From: an uncultured Acidimicrobiales bacterium
GTDB taxonomy: Bacteria; Actinomycetota; Acidimicrobiia; Acidimicrobiales; SHLQ01
Length of the DNA: 64,000 bases
Direction: 5' to 3'
Assembly (NCBI GenBank): GCA_937922235.1
Contig: CAKZVC010000016.1
Span: 1 to 64,000, forward strand
In this document: positions 42,301 to 50,923 of the stretch, one piece after another
Numbering within the stretch: the stretch's first letter is position 1
Layout of the letters: each line of letters starts with the position of its first letter
Notes under the pieces: model-generated
The model's input: the letters and a program-made list of their open reading frames with translations, nothing else
What the model was told of the DNA's origin: nothing
The model's database searches: none
Position numbers and translations under genes: made by a program

Positions 42301-45072
42301 ATGAGGATGGGACCGAAACTCAAACGGAATCACGAAACAGTGATTGATACGGAACCGACGACCACCAAGGTCACGTCGATCCGCAAACGCATTCTTCAGC
42401 GCGTCCTTCCCGTAGCGCTGCTCCCGCTGCTTCTTCTGAGCTTGTTCACCATCGGTGGCATCTTCCTCCTCCAGCGCCAAACGGCTGACGCTGTTGGCTC
42501 TGCCGAAGAAGTTCTCACCGAAGAGGTCGTCGAGGATGGAGTCACCCGTGCATCTGAACGTGCAGCCCGAGACCTCGCCGAATACGTCGACCAGTGGGTC
42601 TTTCGCTCAAACCGCTTGAACGACACTGCTGAATTCCGCAAGACCGTCACCGAGGTCAGCGTCGACGTCAGCAACGCCCAGCTCAACCCCGCCGACGCAA
42701 CCGGCTTCGAGAACGCACTCACCGGTCCGCTCACCACCCGAACCCGAGTCCTTGCACTCACCCTCCGTGAGCAGCTTCGTACGTTCGAAGAGGACGAGAA
42801 CCTTCAGGTTCTCCTCGTGTCTGAAGACGGCTACACCATCGGTGGAACCAACGAGGACAGCCCGCTCGATCACTCCCAGGAACTCTGGTTCCAGCGGGCC
42901 AAGGAGACCGGCTTGTCATTCCGAACGTTCGTCAACGACGGAGACGGACCAGCCGCATTCGAGCTCGCATTCTGGACGCAGGCTCCTGCCAACGTCGATG
43001 GTGGCGCCGTTCTTCGTGTTCGCGTTGCCATGAACAACGTCCAGTGGATCCTCGACGAAATCGCGGCAGATGATGCCGTGACCGTATCGCTCGTCGACAC
43101 CTCGGAGTCGGTATTGCTCGCCGACACCGGCACCCAGCACTCCGCTGCAGTGATGTTCGACCAGGGCATGCTCATGAGCGATCAGACCGGCCTAAACCGG
43201 GAGCTCCTCGCCGAAGGTACCGTGCAGAACGATGTCACCGTTACCGCTGCTCGCCGAGTTGCCGACCGCATGGACAACGAAGCCAACGTTGCCTTCAACT
43301 GGCTCACGCAGACGAACCAGTCGCTCGAAGTTGCAGGTGGCTCGCTCGCCGATGTTCGTGCGGTTTCGGACAATGTGGCCCAGCTCCGCCAGTTCCTCGT
43401 ACTCGGCGTCGTCGCCTTCCTTCTCCTGGCCTCATTGCTTGCGTTCATCGCTATCCGTTCGGTAGCAAGCCAGATCACCAAGCCAATCAAGGTGCTCTCC
43501 GATCAGGCTCGGGACGCTGCGGGCGAGGGCATCCCCGCAATCGTTGAGGCTGCCCGAACATCGGAAGACCTTCCTGATCTTCCGGAGTTCGATGTCGACT
43601 CCAACGATGAAATCGCAATTCTTGCTCACTCGATGAACACCATGCAGGAAGCTGCGGTGGACCTCGCAGCTGGCCAGGCAAAGCTTCGTCGTCAGAACGT
43701 GGCTCGAACCTTCGTTAGCCTCGGTCGACGTAACCAGAACCTCCTGAACCGCCAGCTCGAGTTCATTACCGAACTCGAACAACAGGAGCAGGACGCCGAC
43801 CTTCTCGAGAGCCTTTTCCGCCTCGATCACCTCGCGACTCGCATGCGTCGCAACGCAGAGAACCTGCTGGTACTCGCTGGCGAGCAGACTCCACGCCGTT
43901 GGGGTCGCCCAATCGCAATCCGAGACGTCTTGCGTGCAGCAGCATCGGAGATTGCCGACTACCCGCGTGTTCGCCTTGGCGATATCGATGCAGCGACCGT
44001 TTCCGGTGGTCTCGCAACCGACCTTTCGCACCTCATCGCAGAGCTCTTGGAGAACGCTGGCAGTTTCTCTCCTCCAAATACCCCAATCGAAGTGCTCGGC
44101 CAGCACACCTCGACGCATTATCGCCTTGCGATCGTCGATCAGGGCATCGGCATGGACCCGCAGGCACTCGCTCAGGTAAACGACCGCTTGAAGAACCCGG
44201 TCGACTTCGCCGATGCTCCGTCCGCCTACCTCGGCCTCTTCGTGGTCGGTCGTCTTGCACAGGAAATGGGCATCACTGTCCGCCTGGCGAGCGCAGACCC
44301 AACCGGCGAAGGCCGTCGTCGCGGCACGATCGCATTCGTCGATCTCCCAGTTGCCTTGCTCAGCTCCGAAACCGCTGCGCCTATCGAACTCGAGGGTTCC
44401 GACGGTGTTGCTCGTCGCACCGGCGAAGTTGACGCGGCACAAACTGCCGGTCCGGCTGCCACACCTGCACCCGCGGCACCAGCTGTCGCCCCTGCCGCAC
44501 CGGTGCCACAGGCCTTGCCGACACCAACGCCGGCTCCAGTTTCTGAAGAAACCACCGCTGCGGGCTTCCCGAAGCGATCTCGAGGCGCCACGAGCGTTCC
44601 AAGCTCGCCAGTGGTCATGACCCCTTCGAAGCCAGCCGAAGCAGAACCTGCCGCTGCTGCTCCGGCCGCCGCAGCTCCAACCGCACCTGCAACCGAGATC
44701 ACCGCCGCTGGGTTCCCAAAGCGTGGCAGCTCCAGTGGCACCGCTCCGGCGCCTCAGCCTGCCGCGGCTCCAGCGACCGCAGGCGAAGCTGCTGCGCCGA
44801 TCAAGCGCGACGCGGCCAACGTATCGAACTCGCTTCGTAGCATTCGTGAAGCAGTTGCCCGCGGCCGTGCGACCGGGCAGGCGCAAACTGCGATGCCGAA
44901 TCCCTCAGTATCAACGCCACCTGTGCCGATAGCTCCTGTAGTGCCGGAAGCATCTCCGCCTCCAGCAGCTGCTCCTCAGCAGGCCGCACCGCAGCAAGAC
45001 GCTGCTCCGCAGCCGTCGGCTGTTCCGCAGCACCCAACCACCCAGCCAACCCACCCCACGGGGAGCGAATAA
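42301..45072 (+). CDS. Conservon sensor histidine kinase-like protein (CvnA-type)
   Basis: 923 residues: membrane segment 1 (about 37-58), a large extracytoplasmic sensor region (about 60-355, Cache-like), membrane segment 2 (about 362-385), HAMP (about 385-450), a helical segment with FRLDHLATRMRRNAENLLVL, and an ATPase domain (LIAELLENAGSFSPP, VDQGIGMD, SAYLGLFVVGRLA). A 230-residue Ala/Pro-rich tail contains AAGFPKR twice (753-759 and 802-808). This matches CvnA proteins of Streptomyces conservons, whose kinase activity is often uncertain. ATG 42301 follows AAGGA. It is the first of four tightly packed genes. Confidence 0.88.
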   Translation: MRMGPKLKRNHETVIDTEPTTTKVTSIRKRILQRVLPVALLPLLLLSLFTIGGIFLLQRQTADAVGSAEEVLTEEVVEDGVTRASERAARDLAEYVDQWVFRSNRLNDTAEFRKTVTEVSVDVSNAQLNPADATGFENALTGPLTTRTRVLALTLREQLRTFEEDENLQVLLVSEDGYTIGGTNEDSPLDHSQELWFQRAKETGLSFRTFVNDGDGPAAFELAFWTQAPANVDGGAVLRVRVAMNNVQWILDEIAADDAVTVSLVDTSESVLLADTGTQHSAAVMFDQGMLMSDQTGLNRELLAEGTVQNDVTVTAARRVADRMDNEANVAFNWLTQTNQSLEVAGGSLADVRAVSDNVAQLRQFLVLGVVAFLLLASLLAFIAIRSVASQITKPIKVLSDQARDAAGEGIPAIVEAARTSEDLPDLPEFDVDSNDEIAILAHSMNTMQEAAVDLAAGQAKLRRQNVARTFVSLGRRNQNLLNRQLEFITELEQQEQDADLLESLFRLDHLATRMRRNAENLLVLAGEQTPRRWGRPIAIRDVLRAAASEIADYPRVRLGDIDAATVSGGLATDLSHLIAELLENAGSFSPPNTPIEVLGQHTSTHYRLAIVDQGIGMDPQALAQVNDRLKNPVDFADAPSAYLGLFVVGRLAQEMGITVRLASADPTGEGRRRGTIAFVDLPVALLSSETAAPIELEGSDGVARRTGEVDAAQTAGPAATPAPAAPAVAPAAPVPQALPTPTPAPVSEETTAAGFPKRSRGATSVPSSPVVMTPSKPAEAEPAAAAPAAAAPTAPATEITAAGFPKRGSSSGTAPAPQPAAAPATAGEAAAPIKRDAANVSNSLRSIREAVARGRATGQAQTAMPNPSVSTPPVPIAPVVPEASPPPAAAPQQAAPQQDAAPQPSAVPQHPTTQPTHPTGSE

Positions 45073-45492
45073 ATGACCGTATCGTCCGAAGCACAGAACT
45101 TTGCCTGGCTCCTGTCCCGGTTCGCCCAGGACACTGCCGGCGTCCGCGAAGCAGTCGCCGTGTCGGCTGATGGTCTTCTCCTTGCCTCCTCGGCCGGGAT
45201 CGACACCACTGGCGTCGATCAGTTCGCCGCAATTGCGGCCGGCCTCACCAGCCTGACAAACGGCGCAGCCGTGTGTCTTGGGTGCGGCGTAGTCGACCAG
45301 GTCGTCGTCGAGATGAGCATGGGCAACCTGTTCGTCATGTCGATGGGTCACGGCGCATCACTCGCCGTCTTGTGTCAATCTGGAGCAGACATTGCTCAGG
45401 TCGCCTACGAGATGACCCTCCTCGCCGAACGCGCAGGCGCTGCTCTCTCACCTGAGCTCATCAGCGAGCTCAAGAACGTGCTCACGGTTTAG
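45073..45492 (+). CDS. Roadblock/LC7 domain protein (CvnB-type)
   Basis: This 139-residue protein has a roadblock/LC7 fold, with FAWLLSRFAQDTAGVREAVAVSADGLLLASS and a hydrophobic core MSMGNLFVMSMGHGASLAVL. In conservons CvnB binds the GTPase and the kinase and may act as a regulator of the GTPase. It starts directly after the stop of the kinase gene, so translational coupling is likely. The length is normal for the family. Confidence 0.92.
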   Translation: MTVSSEAQNFAWLLSRFAQDTAGVREAVAVSADGLLLASSAGIDTTGVDQFAAIAAGLTSLTNGAAVCLGCGVVDQVVVEMSMGNLFVMSMGHGASLAVLCQSGADIAQVAYEMTLLAERAGAALSPELISELKNVLTV

Positions 45493-45515
45493 CCAACAGT
45501 TGCCGAAGGAACGCC

Positions 45516-45869
45516 ATGGGGAATGACGACGACACAGAACTGATGGACTCAGGATCATTCATGCGTCCGTACCTGCTTACGGGCGGACGAACGCGCAGCG
45601 ACGCCGGCGAACTCGCCGTCGAAGCAATGGTCGCGGTGAGCGCCGGCGCTCCAATGCCTTCCCAGAAAGAACTCGCACAGATCTACGACCTGTGCCAAAC
45701 ACCGAATTCAATTGCGGAGATCTCCGCAAAGTGCTCGATGCCTTTGGGCGTGGCTCGAGTACTCGTTGCAGACCTTTGGGGTGACGGCACCCTCGAGGTT
45801 CTCGAAACAACACGCTCAGACGACATCGCAATTGTAAGGAGACTGCTCGATGGCATCAGGAACCGATAA
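45516..45869 (+). CDS. DUF742 protein (CvnC-type)
   Basis: This 117-residue protein matches DUF742: SFMRPYLLTGGRTRS near the N-terminus, then a winged-helix-like part SIAEISAKCSMPLGVARVLVADL. In conservons CvnC is a small cytoplasmic partner of CvnB and CvnD with possible DNA-binding-like fold. GAAGGA precedes ATG 45516. Its end overlaps the start of the GTPase gene by 20 bases. Confidence 0.92.
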   Translation: MGNDDDTELMDSGSFMRPYLLTGGRTRSDAGELAVEAMVAVSAGAPMPSQKELAQIYDLCQTPNSIAEISAKCSMPLGVARVLVADLWGDGTLEVLETTRSDDIAIVRRLLDGIRNR

Positions 45870-46557
45870 CGCACCCCAGGCTCGTCCGGTATCTGCAAAG
45901 GTCGTCGTCTCGGGCGGCTTTGGCGTAGGTAAGACCACCTTCGTCAGCGCAGTTTCCGAGATCGCACCACTTCGCACCGAAGCAAAGATGACCAGCGCTG
46001 CAAGCGAGGTCGACGACGGAACACTCGTTGCGTCCAAGACCAGCACCACCGTGGCAATGGACTTTGGCAAGATCACCGTCGACCAGGGCCTCGTGCTCTA
46101 CGTCTTCGGCACTCCAGGCCAGGACCGCTTTGGCTTCATGTGGAACGACATCACCGCAGGAGCGCTCGGCGCCCTCATCCTTGTCGACACCCGCCGCCTC
46201 GACGAGTGCTTCAATGCAATCGACTTCTTCGAGCAGCGCAACGTTCCGTTCATCATTGGACTGAACCAATTCGACGGCGCACCACATCACGACACCGAAG
46301 ACATCCGAGAAGCCCTCGATCTTCCGAAGTACGTGCCGATCATCCGCACCGACGCTCGAAGCAGCGATGGCGCTCTCGACACGCTCGTACAGCTGCTCTC
46401 GCACATTCTGACGACGTTGGCCCAGAACGCTACGCCAGTGGCAGCCGCAGCCCCGGCACCCGTTGCAGCACCTGAACCACAACGCGCCGCACCAGTTGTC
46501 ACCAACGACATGCGCAGCGCCGCCATGAGCGCCCTAGCCGCCGAACGCGGGCAATAG
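45850..46557 (+). CDS. Conservon small GTPase (CvnD-type)
   Basis: This 235-residue protein is an Mgl-like/Cvn small GTPase: P-loop GGFGVGKTT (about residues 19-27), a switch region with TVAMDFGKI, the G3-like motif FGTPGQDRFGFMW and G4-like NQFDG in place of NKxD. The C-terminal roughly 45 residues are Ala/Pro-rich. In Streptomyces such proteins bind GTP and work with the CvnA-C partners in development and antibiotic control. It is the last conservon gene; no cytochrome P450 gene follows, unlike some conservons. Confidence 0.92.
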   Translation: MASGTDNAPQARPVSAKVVVSGGFGVGKTTFVSAVSEIAPLRTEAKMTSAASEVDDGTLVASKTSTTVAMDFGKITVDQGLVLYVFGTPGQDRFGFMWNDITAGALGALILVDTRRLDECFNAIDFFEQRNVPFIIGLNQFDGAPHHDTEDIREALDLPKYVPIIRTDARSSDGALDTLVQLLSHILTTLAQNATPVAAAAPAPVAAPEPQRAAPVVTNDMRSAAMSALAAERGQ

Positions 46558-46561
46558 TTTT

Positions 46562-46658
46562 TCGACACTTCCGGTCGAGATCCGCGGAGGCTTCCAAGTT
46601 CGCTACGCGAGCTCCGCTCTCCTGCAACTTCTCGACACTTCCGGTCGAGATCCGCGGA
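46562..46658. repeat. 27-bp direct repeat with 70-bp period
   Basis: A 27-base sequence (starting TCGACACTTCCGG, ending ATCCGCGGA) occurs at 46562-46588 and identically at 46632-46658. The spacer copies are similar too (GCTCCGCTC-like text follows each). It begins five bases after the conservon GTPase stop. Confidence 0.85.
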
Positions 46659-46730
46659 CGCCGACATGGTCGTCCGCTCCGCTCCCTCCCCCAGCGCGCT
46701 CTCTGAAAGCGACGTTTCGAGGCCCCCCCG

Positions 46731-46765
46731 CAAACGCTTCGCGTTTGGGCGAGAAACTCGAGTTT
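46731..46765. terminator. Hairpins between convergent genes
   Basis: CAAACGC (46731-46737), loop TTC, GCGTTTG (46741-46747) forms a perfect tight hairpin. A 12-bp palindrome AAACTCGAGTTT follows at 46754-46765. They lie between the converging conservon and phosphatase genes and may end transcription from both sides. Confidence 0.4.
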
Positions 46766-46796
46766 GGGGAAGCCCGCCAGGGCTGAGCCAATACCC

Positions 46797-47516
46797 TCAG
46801 CGAGTTCTCGTGCCTTGGACTACTCGGGGGATCTCGCCGTAGATTGCCCGTAGCGCACTCGGCGCGTCGAAATCGTTTTGGCGAAGCGCGTCCTCGATCT
46901 CATCGATTTGGGCGGGCACCGAGCAGGCCTCTTTGAGATACCGGGCCAGCGATGTTTTGGCGGCTCGTCGTTCGGGGTGCATAGTGAACTCGAACTCCTG
47001 GAGCGCCGAAGCAAATCCGATGTTCGGCAGCACCTGGGCTCGCTTCGAGCGAACCTGGTCAAATGCGTCGAACATGCTGATGTCGTTGTCGTCCATCAGG
47101 CAGGCAATCGCCAGGCTGGCCGACCGGCTCACTCCAACTTCGCAGTGCACCAGGATCTTCGGCTCGGCAGTACTCCCCCGTGCCGCCTCTACAACTTCGA
47201 TGAACTCAGCGATCGCTGGTCCAATGTCCTCGTCCATCTCATCTCGCGCCGCAAGATAGCGGTGTTCGAATGGACCGTTGAGAAATTGCATCTCGGGCCG
47301 CAGCCTCTCGGGAAGGCAACTCACAACATGGGTGATTCCCGCACTCATGAGTTCATCAACATCGTCGACCGTAGGCCGTCGCCCGAGGAACACATCTGGT
47401 GTTATCTCTGAGAACGCCTGCATGTAGAGGTCGTCAGGAAAAACCCACTCGAGGTCAAACCATGCCCGAGCGCGTGAGAATGGCCGAGCGATTGATCGCC
47501 GTTTTCGTTCTGGCAT
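46797..47516 (-). CDS. Dual-specificity protein phosphatase
   Basis: About 239 residues. The catalytic loop HCEVGVSRS (HCx5R) and the upstream WPD-loop-like region (HRYLAARDEMDEDI, with general acid Asp) define a DSP/tyrosine phosphatase. The N-terminal part (ITPDVFLGRRPTVDDVDELMSAGITHVVSCLPE) is the typical DSP substrate lobe, and an extra roughly 70-residue helical tail follows. Start ATG 47516 avoids overlap with the divergent chorismate synthase gene. It may reverse Ser/Thr/Tyr phosphorylation in the cell; the target is unknown. Confidence 0.87.
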   Translation of the reverse strand: MPERKRRSIARPFSRARAWFDLEWVFPDDLYMQAFSEITPDVFLGRRPTVDDVDELMSAGITHVVSCLPERLRPEMQFLNGPFEHRYLAARDEMDEDIGPAIAEFIEVVEAARGSTAEPKILVHCEVGVSRSASLAIACLMDDNDISMFDAFDQVRSKRAQVLPNIGFASALQEFEFTMHPERRAAKTSLARYLKEACSVPAQIDEIEDALRQNDFDAPSALRAIYGEIPRVVQGTRTR

Positions 47517-47627
47517 ACGTCCATTGTGTCTTGGCGATTGCGTCACGCCAGTCAGGTTGTCGTTTGGCAGGCGAACGAAGTGCGCCGTACCGAGGGCCTG
47601 CCATCGAATCGGACGTAGACTTTCGAT

Positions 47628-48734
47628 GTGGGTAATACGTTTGGACACACCTTTACAATCACGACCTTCGGCGAAAGCCATGGTGGCGGCGTAGGTGTGG
47701 TGATCGATGGGCTGCCGGCACGGCTCGCCATCGATCTTGACCACATCCAACACGAGCTCGACCGGCGCCGCCCAGGGCAAAGCCGGCTTGTCACTCAGCG
47801 CGATGAGAAGGATCGTGTCGAAATCTTGTCCGGCGTTGAAGGTGGCGCGTCGACCGGCGCACCGCTGGCGATGCTTGTCCGAAATGCAGATGCACGATCC
47901 GGTGCGTACGAGCATCTGCGAGAGCTCTACCGCCCATCCCACGCAGACTTCACGTACGACCAGAAGTACGGGAACCGCACGATCGCTGGCGGTGGTCGAT
48001 CTAGCGCCCGCGAAACCATCGGTCGGGTGGCCGCCGGTGCAGTCGCCATGCAACTGCTCGATGCACTCGCTGCAAACGCCGATGCGCCAGCGCCAGAAAT
48101 TCTGTCGTGGGTCGACCAAGTGCATTCGGTTGCGGCCTCCGTTGATGAGGACACCGTCACGATCGAGCAGGTAGAGGCCGACCCAACCCGTTGCCCCGAC
48201 ACCGCTGCGGCCGCAGACATGACCGCTGCTATCGAACAAGCTCGCCGGGACGGCGACTCCCTCGGTGGAGCTGTTCGCACGGTCGTCCGCAATATGCCAG
48301 TCGGGCTTGGCGAACCAGTGTTCGATCGACTCGAAGCCGACCTGGCAAAAGCCATGCTGTCGTTGCCTGCAACGAAGGGCTTCGAAGTCGGTTCAGGATT
48401 TGGTGCCGTCGAGATGACTGGCCGCAGCCACAACGACCCGTTTGTCCCGGGAACCAACGGTCTACCGACGACGTCATCGAACCATTCCGGTGGGGTGCAG
48501 GGCGGTATCAGTAACGGAGCAGCATTGCGGTTCCGTACTGCGTTCAAGCCAACGGCGACGATCTCGTCTGAACAGGACACGGTGACGGTGGACAATGAGC
48601 CAACCACACTGGCGGCCAAGGGCCGCCACGATCCATGTGTCCTTCCTCGTGCCGTACCGATGGTCGACGCCATGACGGCGCTTGTTCTTGCCGACCACTC
48701 GTTGCGTCAGCTCAGAAACAGCGTTCTTCCATAG
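47628..48734 (+). CDS. aroC: Chorismate synthase
   Basis: 368 residues, complete. All three signatures are present: [16 protein letters not shown] (residues 15-30), [17 protein letters not shown] and [17 protein letters not shown] near the C-terminus. The enzyme converts EPSP to chorismate, the last common step to aromatic amino acids, using reduced FMN. The start is GTG 47628 in [16 protein letters not shown]. No other aro genes are adjacent. Confidence 0.97.
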   Translation: MGNTFGHTFTITTFGESHGGGVGVVIDGLPARLAIDLDHIQHELDRRRPGQSRLVTQRDEKDRVEILSGVEGGASTGAPLAMLVRNADARSGAYEHLRELYRPSHADFTYDQKYGNRTIAGGGRSSARETIGRVAAGAVAMQLLDALAANADAPAPEILSWVDQVHSVAASVDEDTVTIEQVEADPTRCPDTAAAADMTAAIEQARRDGDSLGGAVRTVVRNMPVGLGEPVFDRLEADLAKAMLSLPATKGFEVGSGFGAVEMTGRSHNDPFVPGTNGLPTTSSNHSGGVQGGISNGAALRFRTAFKPTATISSEQDTVTVDNEPTTLAAKGRHDPCVLPRAVPMVDAMTALVLADHSLRQLRNSVLP

Positions 48735-48749
48735 CGTTCAGAGCTGCGT

Positions 48750-49727
48750 CTAGCGGCCGCTCAGGCTGAAGTGCTGCCAGTCTTTCGCTGAGGTCCACGT
48801 GCCGCCCCACGTCCAACCAACGTTAGAGAACGCTGTCACTACTTCGCTGCCTGGGTAAATACCGCCCAGGGCTTCGACCGAACGATCAGCAAAGACTTGC
48901 CCCTCGGGCGGCAGCACTTGCGTGCCAGATACGTATGGGTTCACAAGAGGGTTGACGTCGATGGCGGTTCCCAAAGCGTGGTTCGACCATACGCCCGGCC
49001 TCCAGGCGACCTCGCGACAGTTGAATGCTGACGTGTTGTTTGCGGCCATAGACCGATCGTCGTCACCGGCATAGGTATCGACGAGCTCCATTCGTTCGAT
49101 CGGGAAGCGAACCGCATACAGATGTCGGAACACGTTGACCATCGAGTCGGCGACATCGGCGCGCACGATCAGCTCGCCCGTGGTCGACCTGCCGTCGAAG
49201 TTCCAATGGGTCACGGTGACATACCGCAACTCGCTCAGCCGGACAGGGCACCCCTCGCGCCATGAGTGCGTGAGCCGGGCTTCGATCGCCGGTGTGATGT
49301 CGCTCACTGCGCTCTGATACCGCGACCCTTGCACCGTGCTGGGCAACGTTGCCGACGGGGCCGGCGCTTCGGTCGTCGTCGTTGTTGACGTCGTTGTTGT
49401 AGACGTCGTTGTTGTAGACGCCGTGGTCGTGCTTGCCGTCGTCGAACTCGAAGACGAACTGGTAGAGGTCGTCGAGGCGTTCGCTGCCACCGACGTGCTC
49501 GAGGAGGACGATGCACTCGAGTCCACCATTGTGGAGGGTGCAGGCGACTGAATGGTCGTGGACGTGCTGGTGGTCGATGAGGTCGCGTCGGCACTGACCT
49601 CAGGAGATGTCGTTACCGATGGTTCGGTTGTGGTCGAACCAGAGGCAAGCTCGGACGACGAAGTGCCACAGCTCGCCGCCAGCACGGCAACGAGCAGGAA
49701 TGCGGCGAGGCGGTGTTTAGCCGCCAA
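48750..49727 (-). CDS. M15-family peptidase lipoprotein with Thr/Ser-rich linker
   Basis: This 325-residue protein starts with a lipoprotein signal (AAFLLVAVLAASC). About 110 residues of Thr/Ser follow, then a C-terminal zinc peptidase of the M15 (VanY-like) type with SNHALGTAIDVN and DWQHFSL carrying the zinc ligands. It is probably a cell-wall D,D- or L,D-carboxypeptidase anchored outside the membrane. The start is TTG 49727 inside the end of the MerR gene, an 11-base overlap; it is chosen because only it includes the export signal. Confidence 0.85.
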   Translation of the reverse strand: MAAKHRLAAFLLVAVLAASCGTSSSELASGSTTTEPSVTTSPEVSADATSSTTSTSTTIQSPAPSTMVDSSASSSSSTSVAANASTTSTSSSSSSTTASTTTASTTTTSTTTTSTTTTTEAPAPSATLPSTVQGSRYQSAVSDITPAIEARLTHSWREGCPVRLSELRYVTVTHWNFDGRSTTGELIVRADVADSMVNVFRHLYAVRFPIERMELVDTYAGDDDRSMAANNTSAFNCREVAWRPGVWSNHALGTAIDVNPLVNPYVSGTQVLPPEGQVFADRSVEALGGIYPGSEVVTAFSNVGWTWGGTWTSAKDWQHFSLSGR

Positions 49728-50205
49728 CAGCTGCGGCAGCAGTATCGGCAGTACCGGTTGCGGCGCCGCGGCTTGGGAAGAGTTCGATGATCTTCTCGTC
49801 GAGCTCGTCGACGACTCCGCTCAACGGAAGGATGTTCAATACGCCCTGACCGTTCTGGAGCAGGTCGACGATTTCTTCGCCGCTACGCACCAGCGTTGGC
49901 TGAGTACCATTGACGACCAGGTTGGCCGTGGCGATGTCTTCGCCGAGCTCGTCTTGGAGGTACGCAAACACTTCGCGTACCTGCTCGAGGCGAATACCGG
50001 AGTCGAGGAGGTTCTTGACCACCTTGAGCTCAAGCAGGTTCCGGTAGCTGTACTTGCGGCGAGAGCCACTGCCTGCGGCATCGTTTAGCGACGGACGAAT
50101 CAGGTCGGTGCGTGCCCAATAGTCGAGCTGACGGTAGGTGATACCGACAATCTCGGCGGTGGCCTTTCCGCTGTAGCCAATTGCCTGATCGAACTGCTTC
50201 GTCAT
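49717..50205 (-). CDS. MerR-family regulator (FtsR/Rv1828-like)
   Basis: About 162 residues. The MerR helix-turn-helix is YSGKATAEIVGITYRQLDYWARTDLIRPSL (residues 10-40), followed by SRRKYSYRNLLELKVVKNLLDSGI. Position and text match the MerR gene next to the FHA and bifunctional nuclease genes in mycobacteria and corynebacteria (Rv1828, FtsR), which influences cell division. The order here is the same. Its own promoter contains palindromes, so autoregulation is likely. It overlaps the M15 peptidase gene by 11 bases. Confidence 0.88.
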   Translation of the reverse strand: MTKQFDQAIGYSGKATAEIVGITYRQLDYWARTDLIRPSLNDAAGSGSRRKYSYRNLLELKVVKNLLDSGIRLEQVREVFAYLQDELGEDIATANLVVNGTQPTLVRSGEEIVDLLQNGQGVLNILPLSGVVDELDEKIIELFPSRGAATGTADTAAAAVGG

Positions 50206-50250
50206 GGTATTCGTCCTCACCCGTTCTGCGCCGAAGGTACGACGCGTGGA

Positions 50251-50293
50251 ATTACGGTGACGTAATACTAAATCGCGCAGCTTGCGCGGTCAA
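50251..50293 (-). promoter_or_regulatory. Promoter and palindromes of the MerR gene
   Basis: On the coding strand a -35 TTGACC (50288-50293) and a -10 TAGTAT (50265-50270) are separated by 17 bases. CGCGCA-gct-TGCGCG (50274-50288) fills the spacer, where MerR proteins bind. A second palindrome, ATTACG-gtga-CGTAAT (50251-50266), covers the likely start site. Confidence 0.65.
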
Positions 50294-50310
50294 CGACCCT
50301 ACGTGTTTAG

Positions 50311-50331
50311 CTTCGCGCGGACCGCGCGAAG
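50311..50331 (-). terminator. Perfect 9-bp-arm hairpin after the nuclease gene
   Basis: CTTCGCGCG (50311-50319) pairs fully with CGCGCGAAG (50323-50331) across three bases. It lies 11 bases after the nuclease stop in its direction of transcription and just upstream of the MerR promoter. No T-run follows. Confidence 0.55.
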
Positions 50332-50342
50332 GGCAGGCTGAC

Positions 50343-50840
50343 CTAGGCGAAGTCCTCTGGACTGACGTTGTCGAGAAAGTCCTTGAAGTCTTCGACGACC
50401 TCTTCGGCCTCAGGCTCAACATCAGCAGCTTCTGAGTAACCCACCTCGTCGAGAAGCTCATCCTCGGCAAAGATCGGAATGTCGAGGCGAACAGCCAACG
50501 CGATCGCATCTGATGGGCGGGCCGACATGACCTTGGCTTCACCCGGCGACCGCATATGCAGCTCAGCAAAGAACGTGCGTTCACGTAGCTCCGTGATGAC
50601 GACCTTCTCGACGGTGACCTCCATCGCCTCAAGTGTTTGAGCGAACAGATCATGGGTCATTGGGCGTGGCGCTTCAACCCCTTGATGGGCCAGGGCAATC
50701 GCCGTGGCCTCGGGGCCACCAATAAAGATCGGCAACATCCGAGCATCATCTGGTGCTGGGTCGTTCGTGACTCGCAGCAGCACGATTGGCGTGTTGCTCG
50801 GCAGCTCGACACGCACTCCAACTAGCTCCATCGGGACCAT
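50343..50840 (-). CDS. Bifunctional nuclease-family protein
   Basis: About 165 residues. The family core is clear: LVGVRVELPSNTPIVLLR, LPIFIGGPEATAIALAHQG, RPMTHDLFAQTLEAM and SARPSDAIALAVRLDIPIFAEDELLDEVG. It corresponds to the gene beside FtsR/garA in mycobacteria (Rv1829-type); plant and bacterial members have DNase and RNase activity in vitro. ATG 50840 has AGGAG five bases upstream. An acidic tail of about 25 residues ends the protein. Confidence 0.92.
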   Translation of the reverse strand: MVPMELVGVRVELPSNTPIVLLRVTNDPAPDDARMLPIFIGGPEATAIALAHQGVEAPRPMTHDLFAQTLEAMEVTVEKVVITELRERTFFAELHMRSPGEAKVMSARPSDAIALAVRLDIPIFAEDELLDEVGYSEAADVEPEAEEVVEDFKDFLDNVSPEDFA

Positions 50841-50923
50841 TGGCACTCCTCTTGGCTACGGAGCATCAGCCTATCGGCGATGTCGGCAGTGGTGAGCGCG
50901 CGAACGGCCACTCGTCGGCAGCG

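Noticed and set aside
43432-44886. A 484-codon minus-strand frame
   Set aside because: It is antisense to the conservon kinase and is open because of skewed codon use; it has no recognisable motifs.
47517-48239. N-terminal extension of the phosphatase frame
   Set aside because: It would run opposite the chorismate synthase gene and adds no domain; ATG 47516 is sufficient.
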